Source: Spirochaetales bacterium (GTDB lineage: Bacteria > Spirochaetota > Spirochaetia > JAGLYY01). Taken from it: a stretch of DNA of 8,442 nucleotides. Shown in pieces: positions 1 through 6,615 of this stretch. The position numbers and the translations under genes were made by a program. The stretch spans positions 1-8,442 of the forward strand of contig JAGLYY010000204.1 in assembly GCA_023131935.1 (NCBI GenBank). The letters run 5' to 3'. The notes under the pieces were generated by a model, which searched no databases, was not told the origin of the DNA, and saw only the letters and a list, made by a program, of their open reading frames with translations. The stretch's first letter is position 1; each line of letters opens with the position of its first letter.

Positions 1-112
1 GATTTATTATCTTTAAGTAGCCATTGGTTTGTAGCAAATTCATCAACATTCCAATTATATATCCAACCCTTCCAATTGGATTTTTTCCTTGTGAATATGA
101 TTTTTTATCCAT
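1..112 (-). CDS. 5' end of an unidentified minus-strand gene (partial)
   Basis: Read on the minus strand, an ATG at 112-110 opens a frame of 37 codons that stays free of stops to the window edge. An AGGAG (122-118) lies 5 nt upstream, good ribosome-binding spacing. The visible N-terminus begins MDKKSYSQGKNPIGRVGY and continues with a rather hydrophobic stretch (YIIGMLMNLL). No family is recognised from so little sequence. It is divergent from the integrase gene and shares its A+T-rich composition. The strong Shine-Dalgarno and open frame make it likely real; the function is unknown. Confidence 0.5.
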   Translation of the reverse strand, partial: MDKKSYSQGKNPIGRVGYIIGMLMNLLQTNGYLKIIN

Positions 113-346
113 ATATTCTCCTAAATATTGATTCTCTCTTCTTTGATGCTTATGCACAATTCGATTAATATAAAGATTTATAAACCTTAAAGGCTATTTT
201 AATAAACCTTCAATGCAATAGCAATATAACATATTCCATCTCAAGTTCACAATATCTTAGCATACCAATTCTTACCTGACTATGGTAAGTCGAAATTCTA
301 CCTGCTTATCATGTTTTGAAGCAGCATAACAGTTATCCCTGTTACT
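113..346. other. A+T-rich divergent intergenic region with short repeats
   Basis: About 230 bp between the minus-strand gene and the integrase hold no credible coding frame. Two structures stand out. ATAAACCTT is repeated directly at 180-188 and 202-210, 22 bp apart (about two helical turns). An inverted repeat CTTACC-N7-GGTAAG lies at 271-289. Either could be an operator for the divergent genes, but both are short enough to arise by chance in A+T-rich DNA. Confidence 0.3.
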
Positions 347-352
347 TATAAT
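347..352 (+). promoter_or_regulatory. perfect -10 hexamer ahead of the integrase gene
   Basis: TATAAT matches the sigma-70 -10 consensus exactly. No convincing -35 lies 16-18 bp upstream. Transcription would start near 359, just before the AGGAGAAGGA (368-377). This argues for the ATG at 381 as start, because the upstream ATG at 351 lies inside the hexamer. Confidence 0.45.
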
Positions 353-380
353 GAAGCATGATAATTTAGGAGAAGGAAAT

Positions 381-1178
381 ATGCAGCAAGAGACATCCCC
401 AAGAGAGGATCCCTTTGTAGTGTTTTTAAAGAAAAACGCGAATATCTGCCCGGAAAAAGTATCATATTACCTTACCTGGACCCGGAAATTCATAAATTTC
501 TGTCTACAGCACCATAAAAATGGTATGGATGCGTTAGAATCATTCACCAAAACCCTGCAAAAGAGTTGCTACGACTGGCAGGTGGAACAGGCTCGTGCCG
601 CGGTTAAATTACATTTGTATTATAAGGGATTGTCTAAGATAACTACAAATCCGCTGGAAAACCCTTCATCTCAATCCGAATCTTCATTGAAGTATACTCA
701 GGAATGGGAAGAATACGTTGTGCAAATGCGAAGAATCCTAAGACTACAGCATAAATCTTATCAAACCGAAAAGACCTATTTATCCTGGGTCCGAAGATTT
801 TCAGTGTTCCTGAAAGAAAAAGACCCGAAACAGATTACAAAGGAAGAATTGAAACAATTTCTTTCTTTCCTTGCCGTTGAAAGAAAAGTATCTGCCTCCA
901 CTCAGCAACAGGCTTTCAATGCCTTGCTCTTTCTTTTTCGCCATGTATTGGACCAAAAAGTTGAAGGAATTGCTGAAGCCATACGTTCACGTGTAAAAAC
1001 CCGGTGGCCTGTAGTTCTTGATCCTGAGGAAATAATTCAAATCTTTCAAAATCTCATCGATCCCCACCGGCTTGTAGCGCGGTTGAAATACCAGCAGGCA
1101 ATAGCTATCCCGACTTCCCTGGGGGAAGATTTCAGTGTTTTGAAATTAAATAAGCCTCATGCCGCCGAAACAGGCTAA
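381..1178 (+). pseudogene. tyrosine recombinase/integrase, truncated before the catalytic residues
   Basis: The start at 381 is chosen for AGGAGAAGGA at 368-377; 265 residues result. Residues 108-195 form the SAM-like core-binding (N-terminal) domain of phage/XerC/integron-type integrases, with the typical pattern SYQTEKTYLSWVRRF and a TQQQAFNALLFLFRHVL helix. Residues 205-237 are the opening of the catalytic domain (TRWPVVLDPEEI, then DPHRLVARLKY). In the family the next segment is a G-L-R motif carrying the first catalytic Arg. Here the frame instead runs into about 28 unrelated residues and stops. The Arg, His-x-x-Arg, His/Trp and Tyr of the active site are all absent. The extra N-terminal 100 residues resemble a second core-binding-like helical segment. 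It is most likely a deletion relic near 1090. A stand-alone DNA-binding product is possible but unproven. Confidence 0.75.
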
Positions 1179-1314
1179 TCGGCTCTTTTTACATCCAGGG
1201 CCTATTATAGAGGACTATCCATTTATTTGTAAATATCTCGAAATGAATAAAGATCAAAATAATGATATATTCTATCGGGACGGTGTGACAGCTCGAAAAG
1301 AGATGATTGCATAA
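1159..1314 (+). CDS. 51-codon remnant-like ORF of unknown function
   Basis: An ATG at 1159 overlaps the integrase tail by 20 bp in another frame and runs to TAA at 1312-1314. The product (MPPKQANRLFLHPGPIIEDY at its start, GVTARKEMIA at its end) has a protein-like composition and could be the 3' remnant of a gene lost in the deletion that truncated the integrase. No ribosome binding site precedes it and an in-frame stop lies just upstream at 1147, so independent expression is doubtful. The HPGP tetrapeptide recalls carbamoyltransferase C-termini, but this is too weak to name it. Confidence 0.25.
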   Translation: MPPKQANRLFLHPGPIIEDYPFICKYLEMNKDQNNDIFYRDGVTARKEMIA

Positions 1315-1320
1315 GACCAG

Positions 1321-1348
1321 AAAGGCCGGCTGTCGGAATCGGCTTTTT
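1321..1348 (+). terminator. intrinsic terminator after the integrase remnant
   Basis: AAAGGCCG (1321-1328) pairs with CGGCTTTT (1340-1347), 8 bp with one G-U, loop of 11 nt, running straight into TTTTT at 1344-1348. This is the classic A-tract/stem/T-tract form. It would separate the integrase transcript from the NUDIX gene. Confidence 0.55.
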
Positions 1349-1374
1349 CAAGCGGCAGCCGGGTGAGTTTCACC
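1326..1374. repeat. nested inverted repeats upstream of the NUDIX gene
   Basis: CCGGCTG (1326-1332) pairs with CAGCCGG (1356-1362), an alternative to the terminator stem. GGTGA-GTT-TCACC (1362-1374) forms a perfect 5-bp hairpin beside it. They lie 30-80 bp before the NUDIX start, in the 5' region of its likely transcript. A role as operator or leader hairpin is possible; no attC core (GTTRRRY/RYYYAAC) is present. Confidence 0.35.
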
Positions 1375-1405
1375 GAATCCTTCCGCTTGGATATGAGGTG
1401 TTTGT

Positions 1406-2155
1406 ATGGAAAAGTATATCAGGAAACTTAGAAAATCGGGATACGATGATATAGTCCAGGTAGTAAAAATCAAGATCAATAATACTGCTTTTTTCTATGA
1501 TTTTGGTAAGGAATTAAAAACACAAATTCTGGAAAAAGTTGATTCTTCTGCGTTTTGGATCCGCAAAATAGAACATTATTACGATAGTAAGGAGAATCTG
1601 GATATTTTAGAAATCGAAGTATCAAAAGATAATCCTGGTGAAGTGAAGGTAATTAATAAATTTCAAGTAAATTGTAATCATTTTATCAGACCTTACTGGA
1701 AAAAAATAAGAAAATATATAGGAAATGAACAAATTTTATCACCGGGCATGTCAATCGTAATAAAAAATACAGAGAATAAAATAGCAATTGTAAGAAGGGT
1801 TGATGATGGTGAATGGAGTTTGCCCGCGGGAGCAAAAGAACCGGGAGAAACAATAATAGAAACAGCAAGAAACGAGGTTTTTGAGGAAACCGGATTGGAA
1901 ATAAAAGATGTCAAACTCGTGGGGGTCTTTTCCGGTTCAAAAATGAGATGGACATATCCAAATGGCCACAAAATGCACTTTCTCAGCTTCTTATTCTCTG
2001 CCGGCCATTGCGGCGGCACATTAATAGTAAACGATAACGAAAATTTAGAAGTAAGATGGGTATCTCCCGGTGAGGCGGACGCGTTATTTAATCAAAGATG
2101 GAAGGCGAGATTAAAGATGTTTCTTGAAAATAAAAATGAGATATCTCTCAATTGA
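1406..2155 (+). CDS. NUDIX hydrolase with an uncharacterised N-terminal half
   Basis: The product has 249 residues; GAGGTG at 1395-1400 lies 5 nt before the ATG. NUDIX proteins cleave a nucleoside diphosphate linked to another moiety, using Mg2+ bound by the box glutamates. The box is at residues 142-164: G142-x5-E148-x7-N156-E157-V-F-E160-E161-T-G163-L164. The three metal-binding glutamates (E157, E160, E161) are present, but the usually conserved Arg before E157 is Asn (an Arg sits one residue earlier). The fold runs from about residue 110 (SPGMSIVIKN, then WSLPAGAKEPGE) to 225 (LEVRWVSPGEA). Residues 1-105 are charged, mixed alpha/beta-looking and not recognised; they may bind substrate or a partner. 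The gene is clearly more A+T-rich than thrS downstream and follows an integrase relic, suggesting acquisition. Substrate unknown; no signal peptide, so cytoplasmic. Confidence 0.85.
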   Translation: MEKYIRKLRKSGYDDIVQVVKIKINNTAFFYDFGKELKTQILEKVDSSAFWIRKIEHYYDSKENLDILEIEVSKDNPGEVKVINKFQVNCNHFIRPYWKKIRKYIGNEQILSPGMSIVIKNTENKIAIVRRVDDGEWSLPAGAKEPGETIIETARNEVFEETGLEIKDVKLVGVFSGSKMRWTYPNGHKMHFLSFLFSAGHCGGTLIVNDNENLEVRWVSPGEADALFNQRWKARLKMFLENKNEISLN

Positions 2156-2232
2156 TATAATAACATGGAGAACTCCTGAAATCGATTTTTGTTGCCTTGG
2201 ATTGAAAACCCAAACTGCAAACCCAAAGGGGC

Positions 2233-2261
2233 TTGACACTCCCCCCTCTTTTTCCGATATT
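2233..2261 (+). promoter_or_regulatory. sigma-70 promoter of the T-box/thrS unit
   Basis: A perfect -35 TTGACA (2233-2238) and GATATT (2256-2261, 4 of 6 matches) are 17 bp apart. The start would be near 2268, about ten bases before the first T-box helix at 2279. Position and spacing fit a leader transcript covering the whole riboswitch. Confidence 0.7.
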
Positions 2262-2278
2262 AGTTGGAAAGCTTTGAT

Positions 2279-2540
2279 GGAGACGAGTAGGGTGCGTACC
2301 CTGTGTTATGAGAGAGGGGGTTCGCCGGCTGAGAAGCCCCCACGCAGGTGCATCTGAAAACCACTCCGGAGCTGCGGGATGAACCCTGCCGTTACAGGGA
2401 TTAAACGAGTGCTTCCGCCGGAGAAACAGCCGGTGGAGGAAATAAGGTGGAACCGCGGAAAGCCTTCATGCTTTTCGTCCTTAGCGTCATAGAAAATGCT
2501 GGCGCTCACGAATAAGGACGGAATGTGTGAGGGCTTTTTC
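2279..2540 (+). promoter_or_regulatory. T-box riboswitch, threonine specifier ACC, controlling thrS
   Basis: The T-box AATAAGGTGGAACCGCGG is at 2441-2458. Stem I can be drawn directly: GGAG/CTCC (2279-2282 with 2364-2367), specifier loop with AGTA (2286-2289) opposite GAAAACCA (2356-2363), GGGTGC/GCATCT (2290-2295 with 2350-2355), ACC/GGT plus TGTGT/ACGCA above, and a distal GGGGG/CCCCC hairpin (2316-2320 with 2337-2341). The specifier ACC (2360-2362, followed by A) is a threonine codon, matching thrS. CCCTG/CAGGG (2384-2399) is stem II-like; stem III is CTTCCGCCGG (2412-2421) with CCGGTGGAGG (2430-2439). The antiterminator pairs TAAGG (2443-2447) with CCTTA (2479-2483) and GCGGAAAGC (2455-2463) with GCTTTTCGT (2470-2478), leaving bulge TGGAACC (2448-2454) to bind uncharged tRNA NCCA. 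Uncharged tRNA-Thr should therefore raise thrS expression. Confidence 0.95.
2459..2540 (+). terminator. T-box regulated intrinsic terminator of thrS
   Basis: AAAGCCTTCA (2459-2468) pairs with TGAGGGCTTT (2528-2537), 10 bp with one G-U, followed by T's at 2535-2539. An inner helix CGTCCTTA (2476-2483) pairs with TAAGGACG (2513-2520), 8 bp perfect. Both 5' strands are shared with the antiterminator, so the two folds exclude each other. Confidence 0.9.
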
Positions 2541-2577
2541 TATTGTATCTGTTTCTACTTTTTTTAAGGAGGCGCTT

Positions 2578-4326
2578 ATGTCAGAACAGTTAACTCAGGA
2601 AGAGAAGCTCTACAGGATTCGCCACTCCATGGCCCACCTGATGGCGGAAGCGGTGGTTCAGATTTTCCCCGAGGGCAAGATCGCGATTGGTCCGCCAATC
2701 GAAAACGGTTTCTACTACGATTTTGATCTCCCCCGATCCCTCAAGACTGAGGATCTCGAAGATATTACTGAGAGGATGAAAGAAATCATTAAAGGGGGGT
2801 CCTCTTTTGAACGGCGTGTTATCTCCCGGAAGGAAGCCCTGGAGATGTTTGCCGATCAGCCTTTTAAAGTCGAGCTGATTAACGGTCTGCCCGCGGACGA
2901 GGAGATCACAACCTATTCTCAAGGTAATTTTACCGATCTCTGCCAGGGGCCCCATGTTGAAAGTACCAACAAACTGAATCCGGCGTCTTTCAAGCTGTTA
3001 TCCATCGCGGGGGCCTATTGGCGGGGGGATGAGAAGCGGCCCATGCTTCAGCGGATTTATGGCACCGCGTGGACTAATCCCAAAGAACTCCGGCTTCACC
3101 TCAAGAATCTCGAAGAACTTGCGAAGAGGGACCACAGAAAACTGGGTAAAGCCCTCGACCTCTTCAGTCTGCATGAGGAGGCAGGACCGGGGATGATCTA
3201 CTGGCATCCGAAAGGGGCCCGGATCCGGGTCGCTATTGAGGATTTCTGGCGGGAAGAACATTTCAAGAATGGTTATGAAATGGTTTTCAGCCCCCACATC
3301 GGGAAATCATGGCTTTGGGAGGCCAGCGGGCACCTCGATTTCTACAGCGAGAATATGTTCCAGCCTATGGAGATGGACAAGAGCAATTATTACGCGAAAC
3401 CCATGAACTGCCCCTTTCATATCATGATGTATAACAACAAGAAGTACTCTTATCGGGAATTGCCTCAAAGGTGGGCGGAACTTGGTACCGTGTATCGGTA
3501 TGAGAAATCCGGAGTCCTTCACGGTCTTATGCGGGTCCGGGGATTTACCCAGGATGATGCCCACATCATTTGTACTCCCGATCAGGTAGAGGATGAGATT
3601 CAGGAAGTTTTAAGATTTTCCCTCTCCATGTGGCGCTCCTTCGGTTTCAGTGATATCAAAGCCTATCTCGCTACCCGGCCTGAAAAGAGCGTAGGCGCGC
3701 AGGAGGACTGGGACAAGGCAACCAACTCTCTCAGGAAAGCGATTGATGCTGAAGGGTTGAAGTATGTAGTGGATGAAGGCGGCGGCGTATTTTATGGACC
3801 GAAGATTGATCTGAAGATCAAGGACATCATGGGAAGGGAGTGGCAGATGTCCACTATCCAATTCGATTTCAACCTCCCCGAGCGGTTTGATATGACCTTT
3901 GTCGACTCGGACAATGCCGAGAAACGCCCATTCATGGTCCACAGGGCCCTCCTGGGATCGATCGAGCGTTTCTTCGGTGTTCTTATTGAGCATTATGGGG
4001 GGGCTTTCCCTGTATGGCTCTCCCCCATACAGGTGCAGATCATTCCGGTTGCCTCGGCGTTCAATGAATATGGAACCTCTATCCTGAACCGCTTGAAACA
4101 GGAGGGGATCAGGGCGTATCTCGATGACAGCGATGACCGTATGAACGCGAAGATTCGAAACGCCCAGAATGAAAAAATCCCCTATATGCTGATCCTTGGC
4201 GCGAAAGAGGAGGAAGCTTCCGAAGTTTCCCTGCGGCTGCGGACAGGGAAGCAGACCGGAGGAATCCCTTTCGAGGATTTTCTTGCCATGGTGAAGGAAA
4301 AAATAAGTGATAAGGAGCTGATTTAA
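2578..4326 (+). CDS. thrS: threonyl-tRNA synthetase lacking the TGS domain
   Basis: Charges tRNA-Thr with threonine in the cytoplasm. The ATG at 2578 is chosen because AAGGAGG (2566-2572) sits 5 nt upstream; the upstream in-frame codons lie in the terminator. The 582 residues begin almost at the N2 editing domain: H16-SMA-H20 and C122-QGP-H126 match the HxxxH...CxxxH post-transfer editing site that clears Ser-tRNA-Thr. The class II core follows: motif 1 around 213-240; motif 2 TVYRYEKSGVLHGLMRVRGF (304-323); motif 3 around 455-465. The zinc ligands are C278 (MNCP), H329 (DDAHI) and H455 (MVHRALLGSIERF). The anticodon-binding domain is about 480-582. The E. coli enzyme has 642 residues with its editing His at 73, so the about 60-residue TGS domain is absent, as in some bacterial lineages. 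Regulation is by the T-box leader. Confidence 0.97.
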   Translation: MSEQLTQEEKLYRIRHSMAHLMAEAVVQIFPEGKIAIGPPIENGFYYDFDLPRSLKTEDLEDITERMKEIIKGGSSFERRVISRKEALEMFADQPFKVELINGLPADEEITTYSQGNFTDLCQGPHVESTNKLNPASFKLLSIAGAYWRGDEKRPMLQRIYGTAWTNPKELRLHLKNLEELAKRDHRKLGKALDLFSLHEEAGPGMIYWHPKGARIRVAIEDFWREEHFKNGYEMVFSPHIGKSWLWEASGHLDFYSENMFQPMEMDKSNYYAKPMNCPFHIMMYNNKKYSYRELPQRWAELGTVYRYEKSGVLHGLMRVRGFTQDDAHIICTPDQVEDEIQEVLRFSLSMWRSFGFSDIKAYLATRPEKSVGAQEDWDKATNSLRKAIDAEGLKYVVDEGGGVFYGPKIDLKIKDIMGREWQMSTIQFDFNLPERFDMTFVDSDNAEKRPFMVHRALLGSIERFFGVLIEHYGGAFPVWLSPIQVQIIPVASAFNEYGTSILNRLKQEGIRAYLDDSDDRMNAKIRNAQNEKIPYMLILGAKEEEASEVSLRLRTGKQTGGIPFEDFLAMVKEKISDKELI

Positions 4327-4384
4327 ATCTCTTTTCCAATAGTTATTTTTCATGTAACTTATAACAATCATGCAAGGAGTAATC

Positions 4385-5899
4385 ATGGAACAAACACTCA
4401 GCCGATTAAAGGCGATTGATCGGGAAATACAGCTTCTGACACATACATCCGCCCTCCTCGGATGGGACCAGGAAACCTATATGCCCTCCAGGGCAATCAA
4501 AGAACGGGCGGAGCAGCAGTCCCTTTTGGCGGGGCTCATTCACGACAGGCTTATCAACCCTGATATTGAGGGATTATTTGCCGCATGCGGTGTTACCGAT
4601 GAAAATCCAAAGGGGCATGAGTCACTTTCAGAGCAGGACAGGGCTTTCCTGCGGCTCTTTCACAGGCACTATACGCGGGAATCAAAGATCCCCAAGGAGC
4701 TTGTTGTTGAGCTATCAAGGCAGGCAAGCCTTTCCCAGGCGAAATGGATAGAAGCCAGGAGCAAGTCGGACTTTGCAATTTTTTCCCCTTACCTAAAGAA
4801 AATCCTCGACCTGACCAGGCAGAAAGCGGAAAAGATCGGATATAAAGATCACCCCTACGACGCTCTGCTGGATGAATTTGAACCCTGGATGACCTCCAGG
4901 GAAGTTAGCGAGGTATTCAGCGATCTAAAAAAACGATTACAAACTCTGGTACGGAAAATTGCGGCCTCCAAACAGGTTGATGAAAGTTTTCTTCTGAAGG
5001 ATTTCCCTGTGGATGAGCAGGATGAGTTCGGAAGGGCCGTCCTAAAAGATATGGGTTATGATTTCGAGAGAGGGCGTATGGATATTTCCGCCCATCCCTT
5101 CACTACCGGCCCTGGAGCAGATGATATACGGATCACCACCAGGTATCAGGCTGATTTTTTTAAAACCGGTCTTTTTGGGATAATTCATGAATGTGGTCAC
5201 GCCCTTTATGAACTTGGATTTAAGGATGAGATAAAAGGGACCCTCCTCGCCAGCGGGACATCCCTTGGGCTTCACGAATCCCAGTCCAGGACCTGGGAAA
5301 ATCTTATTGGCAGGAGCCTTTCCTTCTGGAAGCACTATTATCCGAAGCTTAAAACTTCTTTCCCGGAGCAGCTTAAGGATATATCCCTTGAGGAGTTTTA
5401 CCGGGGGGTGAACAGGGTCGAACCGACGATGATCCGGGTAGAAGCCGATGAAGTTACCTACAGCCTCCATATCATTCTGCGTTTCGAGCTTGAGTTGGCC
5501 CTTCTGACCGGAGAGCTTAAGGTAGATGATCTCCCTGAGGCATGGAACGCGAAAATGGAGGAATTCCTCGGAATCTGTCCTGAAAATGATGCCGAAGGGG
5601 TGCTTCAGGATATCCATTGGTCTTTTGGGGCAATCGGATATTTCCCCACCTATTCGCTGGGAAATCTCTATGGAGCACAATTTTACCGTACAATGAAGAG
5701 GGACCTTGGTGATATTGATGATATTCTCGCCAAAGGGAACCTCGGCAGCATCTTAAGCTGGCTGCGGAAGAATATTCACCAGCATGGCAGTATTTACACC
5801 GCCCGGGAACTCTGTGAAAAGGTTACCGGAGAACCTCTGAGCGCTGATTATTTTATTTCCTACCTGGAGGAAAAATACCAGGGAATTTACCACTATTAG
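4385..5899 (+). CDS. thermostable-type metallocarboxypeptidase, peptidase family M32 (carboxypeptidase Taq)
   Basis: A cytoplasmic metallopeptidase that removes C-terminal residues from peptides. The start at 4385 is preceded by AAGGAG (4374-4379) at 5 nt; the ATG at 4370 lies upstream of that site. The 504 residues match the family's usual length of about 500. Family signatures in order: LLGWDQETYMP (24-34), HPFT near 237, DIRITTRY (247-254), the zinc motif H268-E269-C-G-H272, third ligand E298 in HESQSR (297-302), IRVEADEVTYSLHIILRFEL (350-369) and GAIGYFPTYSLGN (415-427). All catalytic residues are present. There is no signal peptide; the sequence starts with an amphipathic helix. It follows thrS by 58 bp in the same direction with no terminator seen between, so read-through from the T-box unit is possible, though functional linkage is not obvious. 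Likely role: peptide turnover. Confidence 0.95.
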   Translation: MEQTLSRLKAIDREIQLLTHTSALLGWDQETYMPSRAIKERAEQQSLLAGLIHDRLINPDIEGLFAACGVTDENPKGHESLSEQDRAFLRLFHRHYTRESKIPKELVVELSRQASLSQAKWIEARSKSDFAIFSPYLKKILDLTRQKAEKIGYKDHPYDALLDEFEPWMTSREVSEVFSDLKKRLQTLVRKIAASKQVDESFLLKDFPVDEQDEFGRAVLKDMGYDFERGRMDISAHPFTTGPGADDIRITTRYQADFFKTGLFGIIHECGHALYELGFKDEIKGTLLASGTSLGLHESQSRTWENLIGRSLSFWKHYYPKLKTSFPEQLKDISLEEFYRGVNRVEPTMIRVEADEVTYSLHIILRFELELALLTGELKVDDLPEAWNAKMEEFLGICPENDAEGVLQDIHWSFGAIGYFPTYSLGNLYGAQFYRTMKRDLGDIDDILAKGNLGSILSWLRKNIHQHGSIYTARELCEKVTGEPLSADYFISYLEEKYQGIYHY

Positions 5900-5917
5900 T
5901 AACTGTTCAGTGAGGAA

Positions 5918-5967
5918 GGCTGTAGGTAGATAGGCTGTAGGCTGTTAGGTAGGATAGCCTACAGCCT
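5918..5967. repeat. GGCTGTAGG repeat cluster with a 12-bp hairpin
   Basis: GGCTGTAGG occurs at 5918-5926 and 5933-5941, and the variant GGCTGTTAGG at 5940-5949. AGGCTGTAGGCT (5932-5943) is followed by its exact complement AGCCTACAGCCT (5956-5967), a 12-bp stem with a 12-nt spacer. No T-tract follows on either strand, so it does not look like an intrinsic terminator. A related copy lies at 6654-6685. It resembles a dispersed intergenic repeat (REP/MITE-like). Confidence 0.7.
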
Positions 5968-6085
5968 GATGGTCCCGATAGACTATTTGGCGCCCCTTTT
6001 TACTCGATTTATGCCACCTAAAAGCCGATAACAATAGTGAATTGCCTTTATTCTCAGAAATACATCGATACAAAGTCCTGTGGAA
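5968..6085. other. non-coding spacer
   Basis: No credible gene, hairpin with T-tract or RNA signature is seen here. The open frames crossing it on the minus strand have no ribosome binding site and overlap the WGR-like gene, so they appear to be chance. Confidence 0.4.
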
Positions 6086-6114
6086 TTGTATCCATTTCTG
6101 GAGTATGGTACTAT
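6086..6114 (+). promoter_or_regulatory. possible promoter of the WGR-like gene
   Basis: TTGTAT (6086-6091) and TACTAT (6109-6114) are 17 bp apart, each matching 4 of 6 consensus positions. Transcription would begin near 6121, just before GGTGGAG (6125-6131). Moderate matches only. Confidence 0.3.
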
Positions 6115-6142
6115 ATATGCCCTTGGTGGAGAACTTTCCGAT

Positions 6143-6436
6143 ATGATGATTACATTTTACAAGACAGATAATCATGGGCGGGTCAGGTATTATACGATCC
6201 ATGACAGACAGGAGCACCTGTTTACCGCGCATAGTCTGACGGTTATCTGGGGAAAGGCCCTTACCTCCGGCCGCGAGAAGGTTTATCCTTTTCAGGACCG
6301 TCAAGCCATGGATAATCATCTGAGAAAGTTGTTTAAAGAAAGAATTCAGTCGGGCTACCGGATCCTTTACAGTTTTTCCCGCAAAGAAAAATACCGAAAA
6401 CTCTTCCAGGACGCCAACGAAACCCTGGCCTGCTGA
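6143..6436 (+). CDS. small WGR-domain-like protein
   Basis: The product has 97 residues. GGTGGAG at 6125-6131 lies 11 nt before ATG 6143 (a second ATG follows at 6146); an in-frame GTG at 6080 could extend it by 21 residues but has no clear ribosome site. The middle matches the WGR pattern: a short beta-rich lead (VRYYTIHDRQEHLFTAHSLT), then W36-G37-K38, SGREKVYPF (42-50), the helix QDRQAMDNHLRKLFKERIQS, and GY at 71-72. WGR domains (in PARPs, MolR-like proteins and many small bacterial proteins) bind DNA ends or other nucleic acid. Here the third letter is Lys instead of Arg and the domain stands alone. Neighbours are intergenic repeats and an IS relic, so no partner is indicated. The family call rests on motif reading only. 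Confidence 0.6.
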   Translation: MMITFYKTDNHGRVRYYTIHDRQEHLFTAHSLTVIWGKALTSGREKVYPFQDRQAMDNHLRKLFKERIQSGYRILYSFSRKEKYRKLFQDANETLAC

Positions 6437-6494
6437 TCCCGCTGAATCTATGCTGCTTCAGAAATAAAGATAGCAACTTTATCAAAAACAGATA

Positions 6495-6505
6495 TAACTG
6501 TTCAG
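6495..6505. repeat. 11-bp direct repeat, second copy
   Basis: TAACTGTTCAG at 6495-6505 repeats 5900-5910 exactly. The first copy overlaps the end of the M32 gene region and lies just before the GGCTGTAGG cluster; this one lies just before the IS110-like remnant. Together they bracket the WGR-like gene. Confidence 0.5.
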
Positions 6506-6531
6506 GTGGATAGACAATATGAAGTGACCCC

Positions 6532-6590
6532 CGTGCTTGCAATATCGTGGATTAGCTAACACAATAGTTAATCGGCTATGCGCAAGCACG
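6532..6590 (+). ncRNA. hairpin region of an IS110-like end, possible bridge-RNA relic
   Basis: CGTGCTTGC (6532-6540) pairs perfectly with GCAAGCACG (6582-6590), 9 bp. Inside, GATTA (6550-6554) can pair with TAATC (6569-6573), leaving an internal loop and an apical loop. It sits 26 bp upstream of an IS110-family transposase start. In IS110-group elements the non-coding end upstream of the transposase encodes the bridge (seeker) RNA that programs target choice. The fold and position are seen; the RNA identity is inferred. Confidence 0.4.
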
Positions 6591-6615
6591 CCACATACAA
6601 GAAACGGAGGCCACT

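Noticed and set aside
1180..1405. Possible integron attC/attI site between the integrase relic and the NUDIX gene
   Set aside because: Inverted repeats exist, but no GTTRRRY/RYYYAAC core pair was found, so the cassette idea has no direct site evidence.
1686..2019. Minus-strand open frames opposite the NUDIX gene
   Set aside because: No ribosome sites, low-complexity composition, and full overlap with a gene carrying a clear NUDIX box.
2124..2509. Short ORFs on both strands across the thrS leader
   Set aside because: They lie wholly or largely over the T-box RNA, whose paired helices explain the sequence.
2527..2577. Upstream in-frame extension of thrS
   Set aside because: It would start inside the terminator hairpin; AAGGAGG five bases before 2578 fixes the start.
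3610..4386. 258-codon minus-strand ORF opposite thrS
   Set aside because: A shadow of a well-conserved coding region; no family features and no start signal.
5042..5680. 212-codon minus-strand ORF opposite the M32 gene
   Set aside because: Overlaps the catalytic region of the peptidase and shows no family features.
5932..5967. 12-bp hairpin as a terminator of the M32 gene
   Set aside because: No T-tract follows on either strand; better explained as part of a dispersed repeat.
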